This document shows, one piece after another, positions 14,907-22,462 of a stretch of DNA of 32,242 nucleotides (positions are counted from its first letter, which is position 1; every line of letters starts with the position of its first letter). The position numbers and the translations under genes are program-made. Below the pieces are notes generated by a model that saw only the letters and a program-made list of their open reading frames with translations, was not told the origin of the DNA and ran no database searches. Source of the stretch: DAOTVD01 sp034437075 (lineage in GTDB: Bacteria > Chloroflexota > Anaerolineae > Aggregatilineales > J027); contig DAOTVD010000190.1 of the NCBI GenBank assembly GCA_034437075.1, positions 1 through 32,242 of the forward strand, written 5' to 3'.

Positions 14907-16238
14907 ATGCCCATGTTCGAAAGCCTGAGTGATCGCCTACAAGGCGTTTTTGATCAACTCGGGCGTAAAGGAAAACTCACAGAGGCCGATGTTGACGCGG
15001 GCCTGCGCGAAGTGCGCGTTGCTTTGCTGGAAGCAGACGTGAATTTGCGCGTGGCGAAAGATTTCATCAAGCGCGTGAAGGCGCGGGCCATTGGGGCAGA
15101 AGTCTCGAAGGCATTGAACCCAGCACAACAGGTCGTCAAGATCGTCAACGAAGAGTTGGTCGAAACCTTGGGCGAACGGGGCGAACTGCACCTGAAACGC
15201 AAACCCAGCCTGGTGATGCTGGTCGGGTTGCAAGGGTCGGGTAAAACGACCACCGCCGCCAAACTCGCGCTGATGCTACGGCGGAATGGCCATAAACCGT
15301 TTTTGATCGCTGCCGACACGTATCGCCCAGCGGCGGTGAACCAACTCGTGACCCTGGCCAAGCAATTGAGCTTGCCATACCACGAAGAAGGCATCGAGCC
15401 CCAACCGCCGGATATTGTGAGGCGCGGCATCGACACCGCGAAAGCCAATGGTGCGGACGTCATCATCATCGACACCGCAGGCCGTTTGCAGATCGACACA
15501 ACCATGATGGCCGAGTTGCAGACGATCAAAGCCCAGAATAACCCGGATGAAGTCTTGCTCGTGGCGGATGCCATGACTGGTCAGGAAGCCATCAATGTGG
15601 CCGAAGGCTTTAACGAAGGTGTTGGGCTATCCGGCCTTATCCTGACCAAGGTAGACGGCGACGCGCGCGGCGGGGCTGCCATCTCGATGCGCGCGGTGAC
15701 TGGCGTGCCGATTAAGTTTATGGGTACTGGCGAAAAACCGGATGCCTTCGAGCCGTTTTACCCCGACCGCCTGGCCTCGCGTATTCTGGGCATGGGCGAC
15801 ATGCTCTCGCTCATCGAGCGCGCCGAGCAAGAGCTAGACGAAGAAGAAGCTCGCCGCATGGAAGAAGCCATGCTCAAGGGCCAATTCACGCTGGATGATT
15901 TCTTGCGGCAAATGCGGCAGATTAAGCGCATGGGCAGCATCGGCGGCTTGCTGGAAATGATCCCCGGTATGAATAAACTGCGTGACCAACTGCCCGAACA
16001 GCACGAAATGGAACGCAGCATGAAGCGCGTCGAAGCCATCATCAGCAGTATGACGATGGAAGAACGCCGCAAACCGAAGATCATTAACGCCAGTCGTAAA
16101 CGACGCATTGCGGCGGGCAGTGGCACGACTGTCCAGGAAGTGAACCAACTCTTGCGTCAATTTCGTGATATGCAAGACATGATGAAAAAGATGGGCAAAA
16201 GTGGCAAAATGCCCAATCTGCCCGGCATGTTTGGATAA
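14907..16238 (+). CDS. ffh: Signal recognition particle protein Ffh
   Basis: The 443-residue product is the SRP54 homologue, the GTPase that binds 4.5S RNA and signal sequences and brings ribosomes to FtsY at the membrane. The N domain (about 1-90) is followed by the G domain with G1 G-L-Q-G-S-G-K-T-T-T (about 107-116), the D-T-Y-R-P-A-A motif, G3 D-T-A-G-R and G4 T-K-V-D. The Met-rich M domain (about 325-443) carries the RNA-binding S-R-K-R-R-I-A-A-G-S-G motif. Length is normal. The start ATG has GAGGC upstream. It is the first gene of a ribosome and DNA-processing cluster that runs to topA, with rpsP 62 bases downstream. Confidence 0.98.
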   Translation: MPMFESLSDRLQGVFDQLGRKGKLTEADVDAGLREVRVALLEADVNLRVAKDFIKRVKARAIGAEVSKALNPAQQVVKIVNEELVETLGERGELHLKRKPSLVMLVGLQGSGKTTTAAKLALMLRRNGHKPFLIAADTYRPAAVNQLVTLAKQLSLPYHEEGIEPQPPDIVRRGIDTAKANGADVIIIDTAGRLQIDTTMMAELQTIKAQNNPDEVLLVADAMTGQEAINVAEGFNEGVGLSGLILTKVDGDARGGAAISMRAVTGVPIKFMGTGEKPDAFEPFYPDRLASRILGMGDMLSLIERAEQELDEEEARRMEEAMLKGQFTLDDFLRQMRQIKRMGSIGGLLEMIPGMNKLRDQLPEQHEMERSMKRVEAIISSMTMEERRKPKIINASRKRRIAAGSGTTVQEVNQLLRQFRDMQDMMKKMGKSGKMPNLPGMFG

Positions 16239-16299
16239 CCAACCAGACCCAAAACGTAACTTACCAGAACTTGATTAGAATGAAGAAGTGGAGAACCCC

Positions 16300-16764
16300 A
16301 TGGTCCGTATTCGTTTAACCCGCGTAGGGTTGAAAAAACAACCTAGCTATCGTATTGTCGTCAACGACATCAAAAAAGCGCGCGACAGCCGCTATATCGA
16401 AAACATCGGTTTCTATAACCCCCGCACCCAGCCAGAAACCATCACCGTGCACGAAGATCGGGTGTTGTACTGGCTGAGCGTCGGCGCGCAACCCACCGAC
16501 TCGGTACGCCAACTATTGGGCAAAATCGGCACGCTCGACCGTTTTGCGCGGCTGAAAGCTGGCGAAGATATGGAAAGCCTGGTGGCCGAAGCGCGCGCCG
16601 CCGCCGAAGCGGCGGAGCCGATCAGCGGACGCACGCAATACCCGGCACCCCAACAGGCCCGCCAAGCGATTGAAGACGCCGTCAGCGAAGCCACCGAAGA
16701 GACCGACGAAAGCGTTGACCAAGCCGCCGAAGACCAGGAAGCCGAAGCCAACGCCACCGAATAA
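16300..16764 (+). CDS. rpsP: Ribosomal protein bS16 with a long acidic C-terminal extension
   Basis: The first 85 or so residues are a normal bS16, a small-subunit protein needed for 30S assembly: M-V-R-I-R-L-T-R-V-G, P-S-Y-R-I-V-V-N-D, I-E-N-I-G-F-Y-N-P and W-L-S-V-G-A-Q-P-T-D-S-V. The usual protein ends near there. Here another 65-70 residues follow, rich in Ala and Glu, with a Gln/Pro stretch in the middle (P-A-P-Q-Q-A-R-Q-A). The total is 154 residues. The ATG at 16300 is preceded by GTGGAG at 6 bases; a GTG at 16288 is part of that site and is not used as the start. It follows ffh, as in many bacteria, and is followed by khpA. Confidence 0.95.
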   Translation: MVRIRLTRVGLKKQPSYRIVVNDIKKARDSRYIENIGFYNPRTQPETITVHEDRVLYWLSVGAQPTDSVRQLLGKIGTLDRFARLKAGEDMESLVAEARAAAEAAEPISGRTQYPAPQQARQAIEDAVSEATEETDESVDQAAEDQEAEANATE

Positions 16765-16770
16765 AACCCT

Positions 16771-16798
16771 GCCCGGCGGAGGTTTGCGCTCGCCGGGC
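16771..16798 (+). terminator. GC-rich hairpin after rpsP
   Basis: GCCCGGCG and CGCCGGGC form a perfect 8-bp stem around a 12-base loop, starting 6 bases after the rpsP stop codon. No T run follows, so it may serve as an mRNA 3'-end stabiliser or processing site, or as a weak terminator, rather than a standard intrinsic terminator. Confidence 0.4.
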
Positions 16799-16807
16799 CT
16801 GCGCTTG

Positions 16808-16950
16808 CTTGTGCCACAAGTTCGAGTATACTCATGCTAGATGCGAGGCTAAAAATAGCTGTTGCTCAAGCGACTGTATGCTACGCCATACGCCATTATC
16901 AGTCGCACGAGCTATAGCGCTCTGGTTGCTATCCTAGCAACCCAAACCAG
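16808..16950 (+). other. Hairpin-rich leader before khpA
   Basis: This non-coding stretch holds several short perfect stems: CTTGT/ACAAG (16808-16820), GCGACTG/CAGTCGC (16870-16876 with 16900-16906) and GTTGCTA/TAGCAAC with a 3-base loop (16925-16941). A competing pairing CTGGTT/AACCAG (16922-16927 with 16945-16950) would exclude the last one. The khpA ribosome binding site follows at 16953. A TATACT at 16827-16832 could be a -10 box for a khpA transcript. The layout could be a regulatory leader, but I recognise no known riboswitch. Confidence 0.35.
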
Positions 16951-16964
16951 TAGGGAGAAACACG

Positions 16965-17192
16965 GTGAAAGAACTCGTCGAATATGTTGCAAAAGCCCTG
17001 GTAGATCACCCGGATGAAGTAGAAGTTAGTGAGATACCGGGTACAACTTCCGTCATCATCGAATTGCGGGTCAACCCCGATGATATGGGCCGCGTTATAG
17101 GTCGTGATGGCCGCGTCGCCAATGCGCTGCGCACCCTCTTGCGGGTGATTGCCGCCAAAGAAGGCAAGCGCGTTACGCTGGAAATCATCTAG
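16965..17192 (+). CDS. khpA: KH-domain RNA-binding protein KhpA
   Basis: The 75-residue product is a single type II KH domain. The RNA-binding G-x-x-G loop is V-I-G-R-D-G-R (Gly46 to Gly49), between the expected strand and helix, and the whole chain matches KhpA (YlqC) in length. KhpA acts with KhpB as a broad RNA chaperone linked to cell-wall growth and division in Gram-positive bacteria (family knowledge). The start is GTG, with GGGAG 7 bases upstream. The order rpsP-khpA-rimM is widely conserved. Here the gene is set off from rpsP by a 200-base structured spacer and is 44 bases before rimM. Confidence 0.95.
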   Translation: MKELVEYVAKALVDHPDEVEVSEIPGTTSVIIELRVNPDDMGRVIGRDGRVANALRTLLRVIAAKEGKRVTLEII

Positions 17193-17236
17193 ATTAGATG
17201 GCCCTATTATCTTAGAAAGTTAACCCCTGACGCCTT

Positions 17237-17767
17237 ATGCCTGAGCCTCCACGCCATTTAGCAATCGGTCGCGTCTTGCGCCCCCATGGGGTGCGGGGCG
17301 AGGTCCGAGTGCAAATTCTCACCAGCCACCCCGAACGCGTTAAGCAATTGCGCAGCGTGATTTTAGGCCCCGAACCGGATGCCTTAACCCATACAAAAGA
17401 ATATTTTTTAGAGCAAGTGCGCCATCATCAAGACGCGATTGTCGCCAAACTGAAAGGCGTTGAGGATCGCACCGCCGCCGAGACCCTGCGCAACTTATAT
17501 GTCATGGTGGCCATCGATAATGCTATTGCGTTAGAAGAAAACGAATATTACCACTACCAGCTTATTGGTCTGCGCGTGGTGACCGCCCAGGATGAATATC
17601 TCGGCACTATTGCTGAAATCTTGGAGACTGGCGCCAATGATGTGTACGTCGTTCGGGGTGGCTCGCATGGCGAAGTGCTCATTCCTGCCATTCAATCGGT
17701 GGTGCAGCGTGTAGACCTGGCCGCCGAGCAAGTTATCATCAACCCCTTGCCGGGTTTGCTGCCGTGA
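17237..17767 (+). CDS. rimM: 16S rRNA processing protein RimM
   Basis: The 176-residue product is RimM, a 30S assembly factor that binds uS19 and helps mature the 3' part of 16S rRNA. The N-terminal RimM domain (about 5-90) shows I-G-R-V-L-R-P-H-G-V-R-G-E-V, the hallmark of the family. The C-terminal PRC-barrel domain (about 98-175) has E-Y-Y-H-Y-Q-L-I-G and T-G-A-N-D-V-Y-V-V, and ends near P-I-L-like residues (V-L-I-P-A-I). It follows rpsP and khpA as expected. The usual next genes trmD and rplS are not here; dprA follows instead. No clear ribosome binding site precedes the ATG. Confidence 0.96.
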   Translation: MPEPPRHLAIGRVLRPHGVRGEVRVQILTSHPERVKQLRSVILGPEPDALTHTKEYFLEQVRHHQDAIVAKLKGVEDRTAAETLRNLYVMVAIDNAIALEENEYYHYQLIGLRVVTAQDEYLGTIAEILETGANDVYVVRGGSHGEVLIPAIQSVVQRVDLAAEQVIINPLPGLLP

Positions 17768-17772
17768 ACTGC

Positions 17773-17802
17773 TTGACAAGCCAAACATGAGGCTGCTATG
17801 CT
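17773..17802 (+). promoter_or_regulatory. Promoter for dprA
   Basis: A perfect TTGACA (17773-17778) is followed after 18 bases by TATGCT (17797-17802), which is preceded by an extended TGC. The predicted start is about 17809, giving a leader of about 39 nt. It means dprA can be read apart from the rpsP-rimM genes. Confidence 0.6.
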
Positions 17803-17847
17803 TGCCGCGCTGTCTGTCAACCATTCATTATTCTGATCTGACCGAGT

Positions 17848-18948
17848 ATGCAAGCTTATTGGTTAGCCTTTACCCAGGTCAAGGGTTTGGGGCCTGTGCG
17901 CCTGCGGCATGTGCGCGCCCAATTCGATACGATCCAAGCCGCTTGGGAAGCTGATGATGCCACCTTAGCCCATATTGGGATTCCCGCATCCGTGTTGCAA
18001 CATCGCCGCCTGTTGCAACGCCAGCTTGCCCCAGCCCAATTGTTGGAGGCCGTGCACGGCTTGGGGGCGCATGTCATCACCCTGGATGATGCCGCATATC
18101 CGCCCTTGCTGAAAGAACTGCCCGACGCGCCCGTGGTGTTGTATGTGAAAGGCGAACTAACCCCCGAGGACGGGCAAGCGGTCGCGCTAGTGGGCACGCG
18201 CAAGGCATCCAGCTATGGCAAATTGGTGGCCCAGAACTTGGCCGCCGAACTGGCCACACAGAGATTAACGGTGGTCAGCGGCCTAGCCCATGGTATTGAT
18301 GCGGTCGCTCATCGGGCCGCGTTGGATGCAGGCGGGCGTACCCTAGCGGTGCTAGGCACCGGGATTGATACGGTATATCCTAGCGAGCACCGCCACCTCG
18401 CCGCCGACATTATCCGCCAGGGTGCCTTGGTGACGGAATTTGCACCAGGGACACGCCCTGAACGCGGCAATTTTCCCATCCGAAACCGGATCATTAGCGG
18501 GCTATGCCTGGGCACGGTGGTTGTGGAAGCCCCCGCGCGTAGTGGCTCTTTACAGACCGCCAACCTGGCCGCCGAACAAGGCCGCGAGGTATTCGCTGTG
18601 CCAGGCAATATCAACCATCCGAATAGCGAAGGCGCCAACCGGCTCATCCAAGATGGGGCTCGCTTGGTCTTGACCGCAGATGATATTCTCAGTGAGATCG
18701 ATATTGCGCGGCGCCATACCCAAGCCCGGCAAACCATCCGGCATGTCGAGCCAGACTCAGCCCTAGAAGCACAGATTATGGCGTTTTTGGCCGCCGAGGC
18801 GCGGCATGTCGATGAAATATGCCGCGCCTGCGAGCACAGCGTCCAGGCTGTGAATGTCGCTTTAACCATGATGGAAATCAAAGGCTTGGTCTACCAAACC
18901 GCCCCGATGACGTATCACGTCGCGCAACCCTACAACGGCAGCGCATGA
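17848..18948 (+). CDS. dprA: DNA-processing protein DprA
   Basis: The 366-residue product is DprA (Smf), which binds incoming single-stranded DNA during transformation and loads RecA. An N-terminal helix-hairpin-helix or SAM-like part (about 1-75) is followed by the Rossmann-like DprA core: A-L-V-G-T-R-K-A-S-x-Y-G, V-S-G-L-A-H-G-I-D, L-G-T-G-I-D-x-x-Y-P, F-P-I-R-N-R-I-I-S-G-L and A-R-S-G-S-L-Q-T-A. A C-terminal winged-helix domain (about 295-360) is present, as in full-length members. Together with comEA at 633 it suggests that the organism can take up DNA. It has its own promoter and is followed by manC after 46 bases. Confidence 0.97.
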   Translation: MQAYWLAFTQVKGLGPVRLRHVRAQFDTIQAAWEADDATLAHIGIPASVLQHRRLLQRQLAPAQLLEAVHGLGAHVITLDDAAYPPLLKELPDAPVVLYVKGELTPEDGQAVALVGTRKASSYGKLVAQNLAAELATQRLTVVSGLAHGIDAVAHRAALDAGGRTLAVLGTGIDTVYPSEHRHLAADIIRQGALVTEFAPGTRPERGNFPIRNRIISGLCLGTVVVEAPARSGSLQTANLAAEQGREVFAVPGNINHPNSEGANRLIQDGARLVLTADDILSEIDIARRHTQARQTIRHVEPDSALEAQIMAFLAAEARHVDEICRACEHSVQAVNVALTMMEIKGLVYQTAPMTYHVAQPYNGSA

Positions 18949-18994
18949 TATTAAGCAACTGAAATGTATACATGAGCGAAGGTGTTAGCCCAAA

Positions 18995-20074
18995 ATGGAT
19001 AATTATTATGCACTGATTATGGCGGGTGGGGGGGGGACGCGCCTCTGGCCGCTCAGCCGGCGCAAACGCCCCAAACAAATGCTACCCTTGGTCAGTAAAG
19101 ATAGCCTATTTCGGGTATCGGTGACCCGTTTAGCGCCCCTGTTTCCGCCCGAACGCATCTATATTATTACCGGCCAAGACCAGGTGGAGGCGCTCCGTGC
19201 AGATGTGCCCGAAGTGCCCGCCGATAACTTTATTGTGGAGCCGTTCGGGCGCGATAGTGGCCCGGCTGCTGCTTTGGGTGTTGCGTATATTGCGCATCAG
19301 AATCCGGACGCGGTTGTTGCCATTCTGACGGCAGACCATTATATTGGGGATGTGTGGGGCTTTGTCGATGCCCTGCGCGCGGCCTACGATGTTGCCCAAA
19401 ATGGGCACATTGTTACCCTCGGCATTACACCCACATACCCAGCCACCGGCTTTGGTTATATCCAACAGGGGAATCCGTTGCCATTCTCCCACAAGGTGCA
19501 GGTGTATCAATCTGCCGGGTTCAAAGAAAAACCAGACAGTACGACCGCGCAAACGTTCTTGGATAGTGGGTTATATTCCTGGAATAGTGGCATGTTTATC
19601 TGGCAGGCAACACAAGCCATGGCCGAATTCGAGCGCCAACAGCCCGCCTTATTCGATACTTTGCAGCAGATCCGCGCGGCGCTGGGCAAAGAAAACTACT
19701 CGGCTGCTCTGGAACAAGCCTGGCAAGCCATGCCCAAACTATCTTTGGATTATGCCGTGATGGAGAATGCGCCGAATATGGCTATGATCCCGGTCGATAT
19801 TGGTTGGAGCGATATTGGCAGTTGGGCCGCTGTGTATGACGAATTGGCATCTCAACCGGGAGATAATGTGGTGATGGACAGTGGGCAACATATTCCCATC
19901 GACTCCCACGGTATGCTGATCAACAGCAATCGCGCGGTGGTCACCATTGGCTTAAAGGACTTGGTGATCGTGGATACGGATGATGTCTTGATGATTTGTG
20001 ACCTAAAGCAAGCTCAAGATGTGAAGCGCGCCGTGCAATACATTCAGGAACATGGGCTTGACACGTACTTGTAA
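18995..20074 (+). CDS. manC: Mannose-1-phosphate guanylyltransferase
   Basis: The 359-residue product makes GDP-mannose from mannose 1-phosphate and GTP. It has the nucleotidyltransferase loop M-A-G-G-G-G-T-R-L-W-P-L-S-R (about 9-22), V-E-P-F-G-R-D-S-G-P-A-A-A, T-A-D-H and F-K-E-K-P, all typical of the ManC/GMP class. The length is that of the short form with no fused phosphomannose isomerase domain. GDP-mannose feeds mannosylated lipids, glycans or compatible solutes such as mannosylglycerate; the destination is not shown here. The gene contains a run of nine G at 19028-19036 inside the loop codons. It sits between dprA and topA, which are adjacent in many bacteria. Confidence 0.95.
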   Translation: MDNYYALIMAGGGGTRLWPLSRRKRPKQMLPLVSKDSLFRVSVTRLAPLFPPERIYIITGQDQVEALRADVPEVPADNFIVEPFGRDSGPAAALGVAYIAHQNPDAVVAILTADHYIGDVWGFVDALRAAYDVAQNGHIVTLGITPTYPATGFGYIQQGNPLPFSHKVQVYQSAGFKEKPDSTTAQTFLDSGLYSWNSGMFIWQATQAMAEFERQQPALFDTLQQIRAALGKENYSAALEQAWQAMPKLSLDYAVMENAPNMAMIPVDIGWSDIGSWAAVYDELASQPGDNVVMDSGQHIPIDSHGMLINSNRAVVTIGLKDLVIVDTDDVLMICDLKQAQDVKRAVQYIQEHGLDTYL

Positions 20075-20077
20075 AAT

Positions 20078-20090
20078 GTTGTGTCACAAC
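20078..20090. promoter_or_regulatory. Palindrome upstream of topA
   Basis: GTTGTG-T-CACAAC is a perfect 13-base inverted repeat in the 80-base gap between manC and topA. It could be an operator for topA. No -35/-10 pair at standard spacing is clear around it. Confidence 0.3.
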
Positions 20091-20154
20091 AGACATGCGC
20101 TGTTGAGCCATTACAACCATATGTGAAGCAAACGACAGGTGAGGGGAAGACCAC

Positions 20155-22353
20155 ATGGCGAAAGCAAACACGAAAAAGAAGAGCACACCGCGTCGTTCGG
20201 GCAATCTGGTGATCGTCGAATCGCCAGCCAAGGCCAAAACCGTCGGGCGTTACCTGGGCAAAGGCTATACCGTCAAAGCCTCGATTGGGCATGTGCGTGA
20301 CTTGCTACGCTCGCGGCTATCGGTGGATGTCGAAAATGATTTCGAACCCACTTATCGCGTGCCCAACGAAAAGCGAGATGTCGTGAAGGAACTCAAAGCG
20401 GCAGCTGCCAAGGCCAAACATATCTACCTGGCCACCGACCCCGACCGCGAAGGAGAAGCCATCGCCTGGCATCTCATCCACGCGGCGGATATTGACCCAG
20501 ACCTGACCCAGCGGGTTGTCTTTAACCAGATCACCAGAGACGCTATTCAGGAATCGTTTGCTCAACCGCGCGACCTGGATATGCAATTGGTCAATGCACA
20601 ACAGGCCCGGCGCATTTTGGATCGGTTGGTGGGGTATAGCCTAACCGAACTGCTGTGGGACCGCGTGCGCAATCGGCTTTCGGCGGGGCGTGTGCAGAGT
20701 ATCGCGGTGCGGTTGGTTGTGGAACGCGAAAAAGAAATCGAAAGTTTCGTCCCGACCGAGTACTGGACAATTGACGCGGAATTAGCCAAACAAGACCTGC
20801 CAGACAAACCCTTTGTCGCCCGATTGGCCAAGATAAACGGCGAAGATGTAGAACTCGGCAGCGAAGAAGCCGTCCAACCGCATTTGGAAACGCTCGAACG
20901 CAGCACCTACCAGGTGCAAGAGATCAAACGTGGTAAGCGCCAACGCCGTCCATCCGCGCCATTCACTACGAGCACCATGCAACAAGAGGCTTCGCGAGCC
21001 ATCAACTTTACATCAGCCAAAACGATGTCCATCGCCCAGCAACTTTACGAGGGTATCGCGCTGGATGACGAAGGCGAAGTCGGCCTGATCACCTATATGC
21101 GTACCGACAGTATGAATGTCTCTAGCGAGGCACAACAGCGGGCGCGCGAATACGTCACAAACGAATATGGCGCAGAGTATTTGCCCGACAAGCCACCGAT
21201 CTACAAGACCAAAGCCAAAGGCGCTCAGGAAGCGCACGAGGCCATCCGCCCCACGGATGTGATGCGCACGCCCGACTCGGTGAAAAACAGCCTAAAGCGC
21301 GATCAATACCGGCTCTATTCGCTCATCTGGAAGCGCTTTGTGGCCAGCCAAATGGCGAACGCAGTCTACGACACCTTGCGGGTTGATATTACAGCGGGCG
21401 CACAGGATGCCGCCGAGCGGCCTTACCTGTTTCGGGCTTCGGGTAGCACACTCCGCTTTAAGGGCTTTTTAGCGATCTACGAAGAAGCCCGTAATGAAGA
21501 CGACACGAGCGAAAATGACGAAGGACGCACTTTCCCGGATATGACGCCCGAAGAATGGCTAGATTTGCTCAAGCTCATGCCCGAGCAACATTTTACCCAG
21601 CCGCCGCCGCGCTATACCGAAGCCTCGTTAGTCAAAGCGCTGGAAGAACGCGGCATCGGGCGACCGAGTACCTACGCGCCGACTGTGGCCGTCATCCAAA
21701 ACCGGGATTACGTAACGCGCCAAGATAAACGGCTGTATCCCACTGAAACGGGCGTCCTAGTGAATGACCTATTGACTGAGTACTTCCCCAACGAAATGAA
21801 CTTCGACTACACCGCGCAGATCGAAGATCGCCTGGACGACATCGCGACGGGCGAACGCGATTGGGTGCCTGTGCTGCATGACTTTTATGGTTCGTTTGAG
21901 GAGCATTTGCACCATGCCCAAGCGCACATGCCGCGCCTCATCAAAGAAGAGCCCATCGGGCGCGCTTGCCCAGAATGTAAAGAGGGTGATCTGGTGGTGC
22001 GTTATGGCCGCTGGGGCAAATTCATCGGCTGCAACCGTTACCCCGATTGTAAATATACCGAGCAATGGAAAGAATACATCGGTGTGACGTGCCCACAATG
22101 TGGCACGGGCGATTTGATCGAATTGCGCACCCGGCGCGGGCGTGTCTTTTACGGTTGCACCAATTACAACCGCGATGACCCCGAGGCGGGATGCCAGTTC
22201 ACGAGTTGGAAGCGTCCGCTGAAGTCCAAATGCCCCACCTGCGATGTCGGTACGCTGGTCATCAAGAACAAAACCGAAGTCGAATGCCTCAACTGTGGTG
22301 CTGTACACAAACAAGAAGACTTACCTGAAGAAAGCATCAGCGAGCCTGCCTAA
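20155..22353 (+). CDS. topA: DNA topoisomerase I
   Basis: The 732-residue product is type IA topoisomerase, which relaxes negative supercoils. After a basic N-terminal tail (1-15), the TOPRIM domain shows V-I-V-E-S-P-A-K-A-K-T (Glu22) and D-P-D-R-E-G-E-A-I-A-W-H (Asp95 and Asp97). The DNA-cleaving Tyr314 lies in I-T-Y-M-R-T-D-S, and G-I-G-R-P-S-T-Y-A-P follows in domain IV. The C-terminus carries three Cys4-type zinc-ribbon modules (from about residue 602): C-P-E-C, C-P-Q-C and C-P-T-C, each followed by a second Cys pair. GAGGGG precedes the ATG. The gene closes the ffh-to-topA cluster and ends at a strong terminator. Confidence 0.98.
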   Translation: MAKANTKKKSTPRRSGNLVIVESPAKAKTVGRYLGKGYTVKASIGHVRDLLRSRLSVDVENDFEPTYRVPNEKRDVVKELKAAAAKAKHIYLATDPDREGEAIAWHLIHAADIDPDLTQRVVFNQITRDAIQESFAQPRDLDMQLVNAQQARRILDRLVGYSLTELLWDRVRNRLSAGRVQSIAVRLVVEREKEIESFVPTEYWTIDAELAKQDLPDKPFVARLAKINGEDVELGSEEAVQPHLETLERSTYQVQEIKRGKRQRRPSAPFTTSTMQQEASRAINFTSAKTMSIAQQLYEGIALDDEGEVGLITYMRTDSMNVSSEAQQRAREYVTNEYGAEYLPDKPPIYKTKAKGAQEAHEAIRPTDVMRTPDSVKNSLKRDQYRLYSLIWKRFVASQMANAVYDTLRVDITAGAQDAAERPYLFRASGSTLRFKGFLAIYEEARNEDDTSENDEGRTFPDMTPEEWLDLLKLMPEQHFTQPPPRYTEASLVKALEERGIGRPSTYAPTVAVIQNRDYVTRQDKRLYPTETGVLVNDLLTEYFPNEMNFDYTAQIEDRLDDIATGERDWVPVLHDFYGSFEEHLHHAQAHMPRLIKEEPIGRACPECKEGDLVVRYGRWGKFIGCNRYPDCKYTEQWKEYIGVTCPQCGTGDLIELRTRRGRVFYGCTNYNRDDPEAGCQFTSWKRPLKSKCPTCDVGTLVIKNKTEVECLNCGAVHKQEDLPEESISEPA

Positions 22354-22362
22354 TAAGCGGCC

Positions 22363-22387
22363 AAGCTCCCACCCTGGGAGCTTTTTT
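22363..22387 (+). terminator. Intrinsic terminator of topA
   Basis: AAGCTCCCA and TGGGAGCTT form a perfect 9-bp stem with a CCC loop, running straight into a T6 tract 9 bases after the topA stop codon. Confidence 0.92.
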
Positions 22388-22401
22388 GATGCGTCAGTTG
22401 T

Positions 22402-22430
22402 TTGTCAGGTACACAGGCATAGAGTACAAT
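22402..22430 (+). promoter_or_regulatory. Promoter for the 22463 gene
   Basis: TTGTCA (22402-22407) and TACAAT (22425-22430) are separated by 17 bases. The predicted start is about 22437, giving a 26-nt leader. Confidence 0.65.
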
Positions 22431-22462
22431 TCAATTCAAATGCTTGCTTAAGGTAGGCCAAC

